Shown: piece by piece, positions 14,820-26,697 of the stretch
How positions within the stretch are numbered: position 1 is the first letter of the stretch
Layout of the letters: the number at the start of each line of letters is the position of its first letter
Assembly (NCBI GenBank): GCA_013396915.1
Contig: VWZL01002000.1
Location: forward strand, 311,698 to 375,697
Length of the DNA: 64,000 nucleotides
Origin: Stercorarius parasiticus
Lineage: Eukaryota; Chordata; Aves; Charadriiformes; Stercorariidae
Reading direction: 5' to 3'
Notes under the pieces: model-generated
Seen by the model: only the letters and a program-made list of their open reading frames with translations
Told to the model about the DNA's origin: nothing
Database searches by the model: none
Made by a program: the position numbers and the translations under genes

Positions 14820-15246
14820 TGGCGTGTTCGTGTCCTGATGTTGGTGGGAGGGGGCTGTGCAGTGCCATGCGTCTGTCATGGCCAGTTACAGCTGGTTCCA
14901 ATCACCTCCAACAGACCCACTGCAGGACACAGCCAAACCCATCGTCCATGTTGGTGGTGCCTCTGTGAAAGGATATTCAAGAAAAGGTAAAAAATGCTGG
15001 ACAGAGAGAGGAAGAGGGAACGAAAAGAGTGAGAAACAGCAGAGAGAATATCAAGGTCAGAGAAGGAGGTGCCATTTTAATTGGCAACACATTAAATTAA
15101 TTTTCCCCAAGCTGGGTCTGCTTTGCCCATAATGGCAATTGGTAAGTGATCTCCCTGTCTCAATCTTTTCTCCCCCACCCGCTGATCCAGGGGATTGAGC
15201 GAGCGGCTGGGTGGGAGTCTGGTCCTTAGCCAAGGCTAACCCACCA
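14820..15246 (+). mobile_element. Degraded avian ERV LTR with the central part deleted
   Basis: The segment resembles an avian endogenous-retrovirus LTR family that I recognise from memory. The 5' part (about 14840-15072) includes a TTGGTGGTGCCTCTGTG block at 14951-14967 followed by the remnant of an upstream promoter region. The 3' part (15077-15246) starts at TTAATTGGCAA, where the family's AATAAA signal has decayed to ATTAAA. It runs through a TTTTCCCCAAG / TTTGCCC stretch to a terminal AACCCACCA. The GC-rich middle expected between the two parts is missing, joined near 15072-15077. The 3' part aligns directly with the scrap at 37842-37912, at roughly 70% over 70 bases by eye. No target duplication could be recognised, so the start is approximate. 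The 71- and 91-codon open frames here are by-products of the LTR. Confidence 0.75.
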
Positions 15247-16006
15247 CTCTGGGTCAAATGCTTAACAAACAACTTCCAGTTTTACAAGGGTAACTATGAG
15301 AACAATAGTGTCCAAACACTTTTTTGGCATGAAACACTCTTACACTCCAGACACAATATAATTCATTACAAGGCCTGTTCGTGACCTTATTTTCTAACTT
15401 TGTTTGGAGACAGCTGTCAGGATACATATTGCTAAGAACACTCAGCCAGTAAGCAGAAAACAAGCTTGAGTCCAGAATTCCAGACTGCCCCAGCACAAAA
15501 CTCATTCTGAATATACCCTAGGTTTACTAAGCTACATAAGACCATGACCAAAAGCTATACTAAGAAAAAATTTTAATTTCTCGCAATGTAACTAGAACAA
15601 AATACAACCCACTGAGTACTTGGCCGATACAATATTCTTAGTGGACAAATGATAATACAACGCTCATTTTAGGACAAACCAATAAATTGAAACTAAGTTA
15701 GCAAAAAATGTAATTGATATAGTCAGTCTACATCATTACAATATGCCTTTCGAGTGATGGCTGACCTTCTCATCTTGAAAATATGCAAACCTATAGAGCA
15801 TTCTTCAGAGACAGAATTCAGTGACACAAAATGACAGGTAAAAACCTAACAGTTGTTCCGTACTTCTAGAAAACAGCTTTTCACTCAGCCAAGCTTCAGC
15901 AGTATTACTATTTTAACGCCTCCAAAAAAGCAGAAAAGAAAAATCCTCTAATGCTTGTATGCATTCAATGCTCTAGACCTAATAAAACAACTGTTGCAGA
16001 AGATTG

Positions 16007-16060
16007 AAAAAAAAAAAACAAACAAAAACCAAACCAAACAAAACCAACAACAAACCACCA
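16007..16060 (+). repeat. A-rich (CAAA)n low-complexity tract
   Basis: Twelve A followed by CAAAC and CCAAAC units. Similar A-rich tracts occur at 35248-35296, 47606-47662 and 54781-54840. They may be decayed poly(A) tails or plain low complexity; no adjoining element body was recognised. Confidence 0.7.
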
Positions 16061-17123
16061 TGCCTTATTCTTTCCTTTCCAACATAGCTGTATGTACCCT
16101 GGAGCTAATCTGGTTATAGAGTGTGTGAAGATATCAAGAAGAAATGCAGAGTTTGGGAGCGGTTAGGAATACAGGGATTCTTTATTTTTAACACTTTTCT
16201 TTTTTTTATGAGCCTAAGGCAGAGAGCAGATAGGTCCAAAGATAAGGTGACGTCTTTCTTTTCAAGACACATAGCATCTTGACCATAAATCAATGTAAAT
16301 CAGAAAGCATTAAGAAAGTCACTTAGGCACGGTGAAACAGAATGATAACAGAGTCCTTTGTGTTTTTCAAAAAAAGGAAGTAGTAAAAAAGGATGTAAAT
16401 GAGAAGATTAGTACACATCTACCAGAGGACAGGCTGGGGAAACAGAACTGGTTATACAGAAATGGCATCAAAAGGAGAAGAAATGCCAATACATAACATG
16501 AGCTCTATGCATCATCATTCTTCTCTCTCACTACTAAAATCCAGTGTCTAATCTTTTCATGGACTGGAAGGGAAGAAGAAAGCAACATGCAGTTTGGAGA
16601 TCCAGGTGCAGTCATCTACTTCTTCTGATAATACTGATAATACTGTTTTCCAACAAATCTTTCAAATGCCTAAATGAGAAAGAGTAGAAAATAATTTCTA
16701 CAGAAAACACCATCAGAAATCCTAGTTGAGACATAATCCTTAAATTTAAGCCTTTTTCACTACTTTAGAACAGACCGAGCAGAAACATGCTGTTTGATGC
16801 AAAGACATGTTCCTTGTCTCCACAGTGGATCGGGAAAGTATTAATATTAAACTACAGCATGAGAGAGGAAAGGAGGAAAAATGGTAGTAAAAGGAACTTT
16901 GTCTAATACTGAAACTGGCTTCTTAATGAGGTTATGGGATGGTCCTCACATGAGATTTCTGAAAAGAACTTAAGCAAAAATTTTATCTGGAATAACATAG
17001 GAATTGATCCTTCAAGCATGAACTAAATGATCTTGTGAGGTCTGCACAAGACTGATTTTTCCGAGAGTAAATGTTAAAAGCTTCCTCTATCAAGGCCAAT
17101 AGCAGTGCATACAAGTGATTTTC

Positions 17124-17151
17124 ATTATCATTTCATGGAAGAAATGATAAT
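17124..17151. repeat. Perfect 11-bp inverted repeat with 6-base loop
   Basis: ATTATCATTTC at 17124-17134 is followed by a six-base spacer and its exact reverse complement at 17141-17151. The next pair outward does not match. It is too short and AT-rich to call a microRNA precursor or a terminator. Confidence 0.8.
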
Positions 17152-20100
17152 ACATAAATAGAATCCTTGTTGCTTATTTAAGAAAAGGACAAAACAAAAA
17201 TTATTTTTTTTTTAATTTAGCCAACTCATAGCCAAGATGCTGTTGCCTTTACAGATACAGTTCTCAGAAGACAGACCATATATGCTGATCATCATGTTTA
17301 AATGAAGCTAAAGGGATCTGAAAAAAACATTCTGAAACGTATTCTGTATGGTGACACCTTACCTTGAATATTATCTTAAGTTTGTGGTATAATTTTTTAA
17401 TGAAGATATCAACAATCTACAGAGACTGGGGAAAGCACATGCTGGAAACACAGTCTAGCCTGGAGAAAACAGAATGAACTACAAAGAGAAGAATGAACGA
17501 AAATAAGGTACAAACCTTCCAGTATTCAAAAAAAAAATACTACCAAGAATGTGGTTATGAACTTTTCCTCATGTCTACTGGGCCTCCATGGAAAGGATAT
17601 GAGGAATAGGACCTAATTTGCAGCAAGGTTGCTACACATTAGAAACTGGAATTTTAGCTATACATACAGTTGAAAAACTATATGACATCATTACAAGTTC
17701 TATGTTCTATGTTATATATATTATAAGTTACGATGTTCTACCTGGGATTCTTTTATGAAAGTATTTCTAAGTTCTTAAATTTATATAAGGGGTGGTCTAA
17801 GTAGGCTTACACAGGCCTCAGTGACCTGAATCAGTTATCATGCAGTTATATTTCTGTGTGTCAAAATATCCCTGAAAAAGTTAGACCCACATGTTCAATT
17901 CAGCTATCAAAAATTTATGTACCCATATCAGAAGGAACAAATCAGAAATTAAATGTATTTCAACAGTGAACTAGGTTTAAAAATTATCCTTTTTAAAAAT
18001 GTCTGAGGATTCATGAAATAATAATTTATGTACAGAAACATCTACTTTTATATTGATACAGTTTTATAAAAACTTCTGAATTTTAAATATCAACAATAAT
18101 TAAAAAACAAAAACAAAACAAAACCCCCAAACTTGTGAATGATTCGTATAAGATCTGGGAAAGACCATCAGCATCCAGAAAAATACCGTATTTTTTCTGG
18201 AGGACTTCCAGTAACCTTGGAGTTTTCTAAACTGCTCAAACCCAATACTCAGCAATAAAAAATGGGTTCTAACTCAAAGACTATACTTTGTTTGACTCTG
18301 AAATACAAAGGTAGGTCAAAATAGTCATGATTTCCTCAGAGGAATGCCTTTCATGTACTAACTGAGAAGTGCTGTATCTACTCTTGAAATTATCAAAGCT
18401 TTTATACGTGTCAGGCAGAACAAAGCCTCTCTCCCTTAAATTTGTCCTCCTGAAGACCGCTACAAAACTCTTGCTCAGAGGCACTAAAGTTTACTTTATA
18501 AATCTCATTGCTTTTTTTGTCCTCTTTACTGACTGCTTTGTAAAGAGGAGAAATACAAGGTTTTCTTTTTAAAACACTCCTAAGAAGTGACAACATGTGA
18601 CAAGTCAATCATAATCAAACGGCAAAAGGGTTGTTACACTACATTGCCTCAAAGAGCTCAAGCTCTCCAGCATGTGCGCAGCAGCCATATGTTCCAACAC
18701 ATTTCTGCCCGTAAGATGTCAGATGTCTGAACAGAACCAATATGATATCAAGGACAAGTAGCAACCTTCCAGGGACTGAGATGAGACCCCATCAGAGCTC
18801 TTTGCAGATCATTTTCAGAGAGGTACTGTTAAGTTCAACACAGGTGGAGAAAAACATGTCCACTCGAACAGGCATATCTGGAAAACCCACTTGTGAAGTC
18901 AGAACTATAATCTCCCTTTTCGTTAATTTTTCCACTCTGCTCCAGAGCCACTGTCACTCTCACTCAGGGTTCATAATGACACACTGTTCTGAGTTTCTTC
19001 CACTGAGGTCTTTTATAAACCAATTGTCAATGAGTAAGAGCTTCAGTCATTTTATCCACACATGCAACATTCTAATCATACAGAAAAGAGCCTTCATGCG
19101 CTTTGGTGTGTTTCAAACCAATGACCAACAACTACAAACAAGATCTTAGCATTTTAATAGGTACTCTAATAAAAATTTCAGCTCAGTACTAGGTTGTGGT
19201 CAAACACAAATAGTTTAGAAACTAAAAGGACAAGGACAGAGAAAGTAGAAACTGCCACTATCATAATCAGTGAGTGCTCTTCTAGCCTTTCTCCAGTTAT
19301 AATTTTAGAAAAGGAGACAGCAGAACAAAAGGGAAGTGGACACACAAAGAAGAGATATGAAGGGAGGGTATGAATGAGAAAAAGTTATAAGGAATATGAA
19401 TGAGGATTCTGCCATTCATAACTAAAATACATATGGCATAAGGTACCTAGAAGAAACTCTCTTCTGCTTTGCATCACTAATAGAAGAAGTTTCACTCTTC
19501 TGTGTGGATTGCAACATGCAATTTACAGCATGAAAAATTGAAAGCTTTAGGTTTCTTTTCAAAATGGAATATTGTATTACGCAAGATGTTTTCCAAGGAA
19601 AGGCTGTTGTAAACCAATCTGACTCCAGTACATTGTGTTGAAGTGAAGAAGAAATGGACTATGCACTGTATATTGTAACAATTCATAGTTCCTAAATCCA
19701 TTTGAAACTCTTCCCAGCACTTATTTCCAGGCTTCCCCTTCCATCCCTCCCCAGCCATTATAGAAAAACACTGGAAGATGCTATTAATAAACCAGCAGTG
19801 AATCTTTCAGAGTTCCACCCAAACACAATAAGCCTGAAATGTAGCTTTGACCTGTGCCAGTTTAGGTAAGGCTGTTATAACTGTGTTGTCTTACAATCAT
19901 TTCACAAGCAGTTGCTGCCTGAACTTTTAGAGGAATGAATTCAAAACGATTTTTCTAAGTGATCATAAGTCCTCTGACCTTCACTTGCTAGCTCTGTCTC
20001 CCTTCCTATGTTACCATGAGCTGCAGAGAGACCAGACTTGCTTGACCTGAGTGTAAAAATAGCTGGTCTGCTTTCCACATTTAGGATCAAACAAAGCTAA

Positions 20101-23100
20101 AATGAAACCAATGATCATTACTCTGGTGTCAGCACTATCCAACGTCACACAGGATTCAGAAATCATTTTAAGCACCAACAGCTCCCATTAGGGCTAATGG
20201 ATAAAAGAGCTCCTTCAGCAAAAAATTTTAGGAAAGGTGTTCGGCATAGGCAAGGGTGAGAGCTGGCCAAACTCTGGATATGCCATTTGGTTACAGAAAC
20301 CTTTTCCTAGCTTTTTTATAACCAGCAACAGAACTTCTTGCCTCTCCGAGAACACTGTTCCTCTGTGTGCACTAACAGTGAAGACCAAGGAGATTGTTCC
20401 ATCTTTTTTATCCTTTAAGCATTCAAATCTCTCTAAACCAGCCAGAAAGATATCTGTAATAATATGCCATGCAAGAACTTGCCAAAGAAGACCTACATGC
20501 AGAGTAAACATACAAAACAACCAGCCTTCTGCTTTCTGACATGCTGAGGCCTTCACTGCAGAGAAGTTTCACTTTAGGGAGAAAACAGGCAGAGGCAAGC
20601 AATATGTGTCCTACTCTCCTGCTGATAAACTGCCTTTTTCTTTCCTGCTGGGTGTCCTACAGTGTCTTGCAGTGAGGTCCTTCCAAGACTTTGGCATTTA
20701 ATTTCAAAACTTTGCCATGTCTTCCTTCTGGAGGACAAAGAGGTTTTAAGGTTTTTTTCTTTTTATGACAGAAAGTCTCACTTATTTCTTTGGAACAAAC
20801 TGTGCACGCTAAACCTTCTGGTTGATATGTCACCAGAATTCAGCAGTTTGGTATCACAAGATTATAGAGGGGAAAAAAGAAATAAAAGCAATTAACTAGT
20901 TTACAGAAAAAAAAAATTCTTCTAAATCAGGAATAAAATGTCCCCAGGCATTCTCTGGATGATCATATTCTAAGTTACATCATTATCTTTGGAAAAGCAG
21001 AAACATTGTTCTGTGGATGAAGATTCATAGGAAAATATAATGTTGTAGTTTAGCGTTTGGTGCTGATATTTTAACTAGACATGTTCGTTACACTATCCAT
21101 ACTGTAAAAATTAACTAAATCTTTTGGATCTACAGATCTGTAAAGCTGTACTATTTGTTGCACAGATTAACATGATTTATTCAGAAGGATGATATCCAGT
21201 GCTCTAATAAACCAATTTCCATTTCTAATCTGTGGACAACCCTGTTATTCAAAGAGCCACACTCTTGTGTCTACTGAGATAGGCATGGAGGGCTGTCACA
21301 TTTCTCTGCATTGCTGCTACTTGGCTTTCACACAGCTGAGAAGTGTCTAAGAGCAGGCTTAGTGCTGTGCTTGAGCCACTGAAGCTAGTCTGCTGCCAGC
21401 TCTCTGGTTCTGCACCACAAGAACATTCACCTGGAGCTGTCTCTGTGCTTTGCTTCTGGCTGCAGCATTACGCTATCTATCTAAAATCCAAACAGGTGTC
21501 TTGGAAGACAAACTCACACTATGGAACCACTAAGTATAACTTAACGCTTCTTTTTTTCAAGCTTCTAGTCAATGGGAAAGCTTGCAGCAATGGCACAGAG
21601 CTATCCAGCTGAAAAGTACTCAACATAAAGCTCTGTGCTTTGGCTATGTGCTACATGACATTGTATTAGACTTACAGGCTTGTCAGACCTGAAAAATAAT
21701 AGGCCATGATTTGGCCCGGTAATTAAAATGCCTTCAGAAAACAAGAAGAAGAAGGAGAAGAGAAGTTTGTTTATGCTGGGATAGCTCAAAAGTTCAGGCT
21801 GTCACCTCAGGGTGACAGCATTCACAGGTGAAAGTTCGTACTCACAAGTTCTGTAAGGATGACTAATGAGCAAAGGCAGTAATTATCACTAAACTGTTTA
21901 GTGGGGCAAAACTATGTTACACGTGTCAGATATTTAGAAGCTAAATATTAACCTAAAATATGTACTTTGTGGAACAAAAATCACAAACAGATTTAGAGGC
22001 TAAAGTGAAAACGTATTCAGTCAGGAGAGTGATGATGCAGTAAGTGGCCATGACTGGAAGATTCACCTTAAAAGCACATCCTCCCCACATTTCAAATGCT
22101 AACTGGAGGGGAATGGGTGTGTGTTTTAAATGCCAACAATCAGTGTTTTACTATTAATCACAGACATGTAATCAAGATTTGTGACCATGGGAAGATTTTT
22201 CCTACAGTTTTAGGCTTAATATATGTCTTCCATGCTTGTCCCAGAGATTAAAACATGTATTTAAAATACAGTGACTTCTGTAACTATTGCAGACATTAAA
22301 CAAATTTAGATCTATTTAATTATAACTTTCTTGCTATAGTAGTTCAGTAGCAGCAAATAAAAAAATATGATAAGAATAACAAAGTAAGCTGTGTGTGCTT
22401 TTTCAAAGTTCAGAGGAATTACTTTTACATCTCTTAATGCAATAATGACAAGGATCCCCTCAAAGAGGAAAAAGAATGCTATATTAGTAAATATTTACAA
22501 TGCAATCAGTTATTTTTGCTTATTTTCTTGCAGTTCTGATATTATCATTAAACTACCATCACTGCCTTCTTGAATTAATAGCTGAAAAATATTATGGGTT
22601 ACATATTGCATTTTAAAAAGCCTGTTGTTTTCAATGGAAATGACATTACATTACCACAGTAACCATTTAATTTTCAATTTTATTTCTTATATAAGTAGCT
22701 CACTGACAATCCCAGAAAACTGTAATCCCATTAGCTTTAACTTGCAGTAAAAGATGTAAATATTGGTACCGCATCAACTTTTTAAATTTTGTAACATCTT
22801 AACTTTTTAACATCTCCACCTACAGAATAAACACATCCCAGGAAAATCTTATCTGCCTGCTTTTCTTCATGGGAACAGCAACTGGAAAAAACAACAAAGG
22901 AATTGGATCTGAATCCAATTACTGAATTATGTCTGTTCATTATTATAACTAGTAGTATATTGATATAACACACTATTCATAGCCAAATATACAACAGAAT
23001 CTCTGCTGTTCTGTTATTGAAGTTGCCTACCTGAAATTCATCCCACTTTGTCCACCTAAAATATGAAATCATCAATCAGGAGTTGCTCTAAAATGAGGCA

Positions 23101-25072
23101 CTAAAATAGTAAGTTTCTCATGTGCATAGCTCACTGAAGAATAAAAACTGAACATCCACTTCAGACAGAAGAGATCCCTCAAGGAAACACCAACCACAGG
23201 GATATCCTGAATTGCTGGTTGCAACAAAATGCAGAACACATTGAGAGGAAAACCAGGCCTTCATTTCCACGCACAGAAAACAAATTTGATCCCATGCGGG
23301 CTCCTCTGCTTTTCCAATGGTGGAGAGCTCAACTGAAAGTTTTGTGTGTGGGTGCCTCCATGTACACAGGCACGTATTGCAGCGGAAGAGAACACTAGCA
23401 CCCAAGAGAACAGTACAGGTTTATTAGTCATTAGCAAGACTTCTCTGTGTTGCATGGTGCCCAGATAAATAAATTTTAAAAATCTAGGTAACATAATTCC
23501 TATAGACAAGCTGCAGTTTTCTTTTCCATAGGCTAGGACATGTCTTCACAGCAAACACCACTTCACCATCCCCAAGCTTGTAGAGATGGGCCGCGTCAGC
23601 TCAGGTTGAACCCAAAAAAAGCCATGGAGGAGACAGGCACAAGGTGCTCTACATGGAATCAATCGATTTTTCTGTTCTCAAACACATAAGACCTATTTCC
23701 ATTTTGTTAGTATTATTTTGACACTGAATAACTTACGCTGTTCTTTTTATGTGTAACAGTACTCTCTTAAACCTCCACTGCACCATGCTGTCACTACATG
23801 TCATAACTAAAGCAGAATAAAAATTAATGATATTAGTAAGTTGTGTAAAGTTCACCAGTGGATGGATTCCCCTATACCTAAGGTAAGAGCCTTGCACTGT
23901 TACAGTCACAGTGTACTTCCAATGCCCTGTGAGGCTGCAACAAACATGAATCATCAATCATTTTTGATCAAATCAAATTTAATACCGAAGTAACCACATA
24001 AAACATAAAATATTTCCAGAACAATCTCCCCACGAATAATCTCCTGCCCACGTGTCATCCACAGACATGCTCCATCTCTATGAGGGTCATTTGGGCTGAT
24101 GTAGTTTGAAAGCGCTAGTTACAAACTATAATTTTTCACGCAAATCTTCCATGTAAAGTAGCTGAAGAGTTTGTAAGAGTATGTTGGTCAATCTGTAGCA
24201 CTATCAGCAGGTTCATATGTCAACACACAGTGCAGACAAACACTTCAGCTATTAAACAGTGACAGCTCTAGATGTAACTAATGTAATTTAAAAGAAAAAT
24301 AATCCATTGCTTTCAGAAAAGAGAGATTACACTGATTTTTCAAAAAAAAACCCAACCCCACACCTTATTCTGGACAGCTTGACTACTGTTAGAGCCAAAA
24401 CAAAAGTAAAATATTGCAGTGTTCAGCCTATGACAGCTGTAAAATCCTCTCACATAAAAGTGAAAGGACAAATGGTGTAAGTAGGAACCTACTTACTTGA
24501 TAATAAATATGGACTTACTGAACTGGCACGTTTATGTTGACAGACAACGTATCTGTCAGCAGTAGATATATGTATCAGCAAAGGTTTATATATAGGAATG
24601 AAACTGTGTATTTCACCATAATGAATTCTATTTAAATCCATCTGAAGATATTTATTTCAGTATTTAGTTGTATTTTCATCCTGCACTAGTTCCTGTTATA
24701 TTTATTAGATGTGCTCTCATTTAATTGGATTCTCTTCGTTCTCGCCATTCTCACCAGCTACCTTTCCTATCCTGAGGCTACTCTCCACATTTCAAATTTC
24801 TTGTTTCAGATTACTGCTTGTTCGGCTCACTCTTGATTACTTTCACTGTTATTTTTACCTGGATGGATTCTATCTCTGATACTTATTTTACCAGGTTTTC
24901 CTCTATTAGGACAAGCACCCGACAAACCATTTTTTCTTCCATTTATTTCTACCAATTCACCTTTTGGATTCTTTATATGCAGACTCCATATTTTCCTTTC
25001 CCGTTAACCGTGCTATATAATACGGTTATATAGTAGTATTTAATTATAATACTATAATTAAAATGGAAATAT

Positions 25073-25085
25073 GGGGGGGGGGGGN
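25073..25085. other. G12 homopolymer ending at an unresolved base
   Basis: Twelve G are followed by a single N at 25085. A one-base N after a homopolymer usually marks a sequencing or gap-closing problem, so the true length here is unknown. Confidence 0.85.
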
Positions 25086-25443
25086 GAAAGAGTGCTTCAA
25101 TTTGAAAGTGTTACTGAAAACACCACTCACGTCCCTACTCACCCCCAACCAATCACAGGCCAGATAACTGCATTGAAAGGAATTGTAGCCATGAAACTGT
25201 AAGAGAATATGACTTGGTATCAGTGTTATACATCACAATTGTGTTGTGTTCCCATCACAATTCTGAAAATCTGCAAATGCTGCCATTGCATGCAGTCTTC
25301 AGTCTCTCATAAAACACATAATTACAGAATCACCTCTGGAGATCATCTAGTCCAACCGCTCTGCCAGAGCAGGGTCACCTAGAGCAGTTTGCAGAGGAAC
25401 ACGACCAGGCAGGCTTTGAACGTCTCCAAAGATGGAGACTCCA

Positions 25444-25842
25444 NNNNNNNNNNNNNNNNNNNNNNNNNNNNNNNNNNNNNNNNNNNNNNNNNNNNNNNNN
25501 NNNNNNNNNNNNNNNNNNNNNNNNNNNNNNNNNNNNNNNNNNNNNNNNNNNNNNNNNNNNNNNNNNNNNNNNNNNNNNNNNNNNNNNNNNNNNNNNNNNN
25601 NNNNNNNNNNNNNNNNNNNNNNNNNNNNNNNNNNNNNNNNNNNNNNNNNNNNNNNNNNNNNNNNNNNNNNNNNNNNNNNNNNNNNNNNNNNNNNNNNNNN
25701 NNNNNNNNNNNNNNNNNNNNNNNNNNNNNNNNNNNNNNNNNNNNNNNNNNNNNNNNNNNNNNNNNNNNNNNNNNNNNNNNNNNNNNNNNNNNNNNNNNNN
25801 NNNNNNNNNNNNNNNNNNNNNNNNNNNNNNNNNNNNNNNNNN
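25444..25842. other. Assembly gap (399 N) inside CR1
   Basis: All bases are N. Judging by the distances in the CR1 copies at 42.5 and 57.8 kb, the missing CR1 segment should be about 750-770 bp, so the gap is probably under-sized. Long open frames that cross it are artefacts of translating N. Confidence 0.97.
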
Positions 25843-26697
25843 TCCCCTCATCCAGGTCATTGATTAATACATTGAAGAGGACTGGACCCAGTACTGACCC
25901 CTGGGGAACACCACTTGTTACTGACCTCCAACTAGACTCTGTGCCCCTAATCACCACCCTCTGAGCTCTGTCTTTCAACCAGTTTTCTATCCACCTTACT
26001 GTCCATTCATCTAACCCACACTTCCTAAGCTTCCCTATGAGGATGCTGTGGGAGACCATGTTGAACGCCTTGCTGAAGGCAGACAACAACCACTGCCCTC
26101 CCCTCATCTATCCAACGAGTCATGCCATCATAGTAGACTATCAGATTAGTCAGACATGACTTCCCCTTGGTGAATCCATGTTGACTACTTCTGATAGCTT
26201 TCTTTTCCTCCACATGCCTTGAGATGATGCCCAGAATGAGCTGTTCCATCATCTTTCCAGGGATGGAGGTGAGGCTGACTGGCCTGTAGTTCCCCGGGTC
26301 CCCCTTCTTGGCCTTTTTGAAGACTGGAGTGACATTGGCTTTCCTCCAGTCCTCAGGCACCTCGCCTGTTCTCCAGGACCTTTCAAAGATAATGGAGAGT
26401 GGACCAGCAATGACTTCCGCCAGCTCCCTCGGCACTTGCGGGTGCATCCCATTGGGACCCATAGACTTCTGGATTTCTAATTGACCTAATTGATCTCTCA
26501 CTTGATCCTCCTCAACCAAGGGGAAGTCTTCCTCTTTCCCTGTTACTTTCTCCAAAGTCTGAGACTCCCGAGGGCTGGTCTGAGCAGTAAAGACTGAAGC
26601 AAAGAACGCATTCAGTAACTCCACCTTCTCCGCATCCTCCGTCACCATGGCTCCTGTCTCATTCAACAGTGGGCCCACAACTTCTCTAGTTTTCCTT
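25843..26697 (-). pseudogene. CR1 ORF2 reverse-transcriptase fragment, frameshifted
   Basis: CR1 ORF2 encodes an endonuclease plus reverse transcriptase that copies its own RNA into nicked DNA in the nucleus. Only the reverse-transcriptase part is present. Visible blocks in order are [72 protein letters not shown] and [16 protein letters not shown]. After these the frame breaks in motif A and continues in a second frame with [50 protein letters not shown] and INDLDEG. The break is a 5-bp deletion near 26078 that removes the Leu-Asp of motif A, the first catalytic aspartate. A further conserved Asp is changed to Asn (FN for FD). The FADD active-site block would lie in the N gap. The fragment cannot encode a working enzyme. 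Confidence 0.93.

Larger units (their letters stand above)
15247..25324. other. Unique AT-rich non-coding sequence
   Basis: No gene is supported. The longest frames (135 codons plus at 18742-19149; 113 codons minus at 20215-20556) show no recognised motif. The stretch holds an A-rich tract (16007-16060), a perfect short inverted repeat (17124-17151) and a G-run ending in an unresolved base (25073-25085). Confidence 0.55.
25325..26697 (-). mobile_element. 5'-truncated CR1 LINE interrupted by an assembly gap
   Basis: On the minus strand the element runs from inside ORF2 (26697) to the CR1 3' end (25325). The 3' untranslated region holds the CR1 block that reads TCTGGAGATCATCTAGTCC on the plus strand. 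Compared with the copy at 57780, about 24 bases are missing just inside the 3' end, between GAATCAC and CTCTGGAG. The 5' end is truncated 29 bases short of the sister copy at 57780-59262, and the two flanks do not match. This argues for separate insertions rather than a simple segmental duplication. Bases 25444-25842 are N and hide the rest of ORF2 and most of the 3' region. Confidence 0.95.

Noticed and set aside
18742..19149. 135-codon open frame on the plus strand
   Set aside because: No recognisable domain and no supporting context; probably chance.
25375..26107. Open frames of 143-242 codons crossing the N gap
   Set aside because: Their length comes from translating N; only the CR1-derived ends are real sequence.
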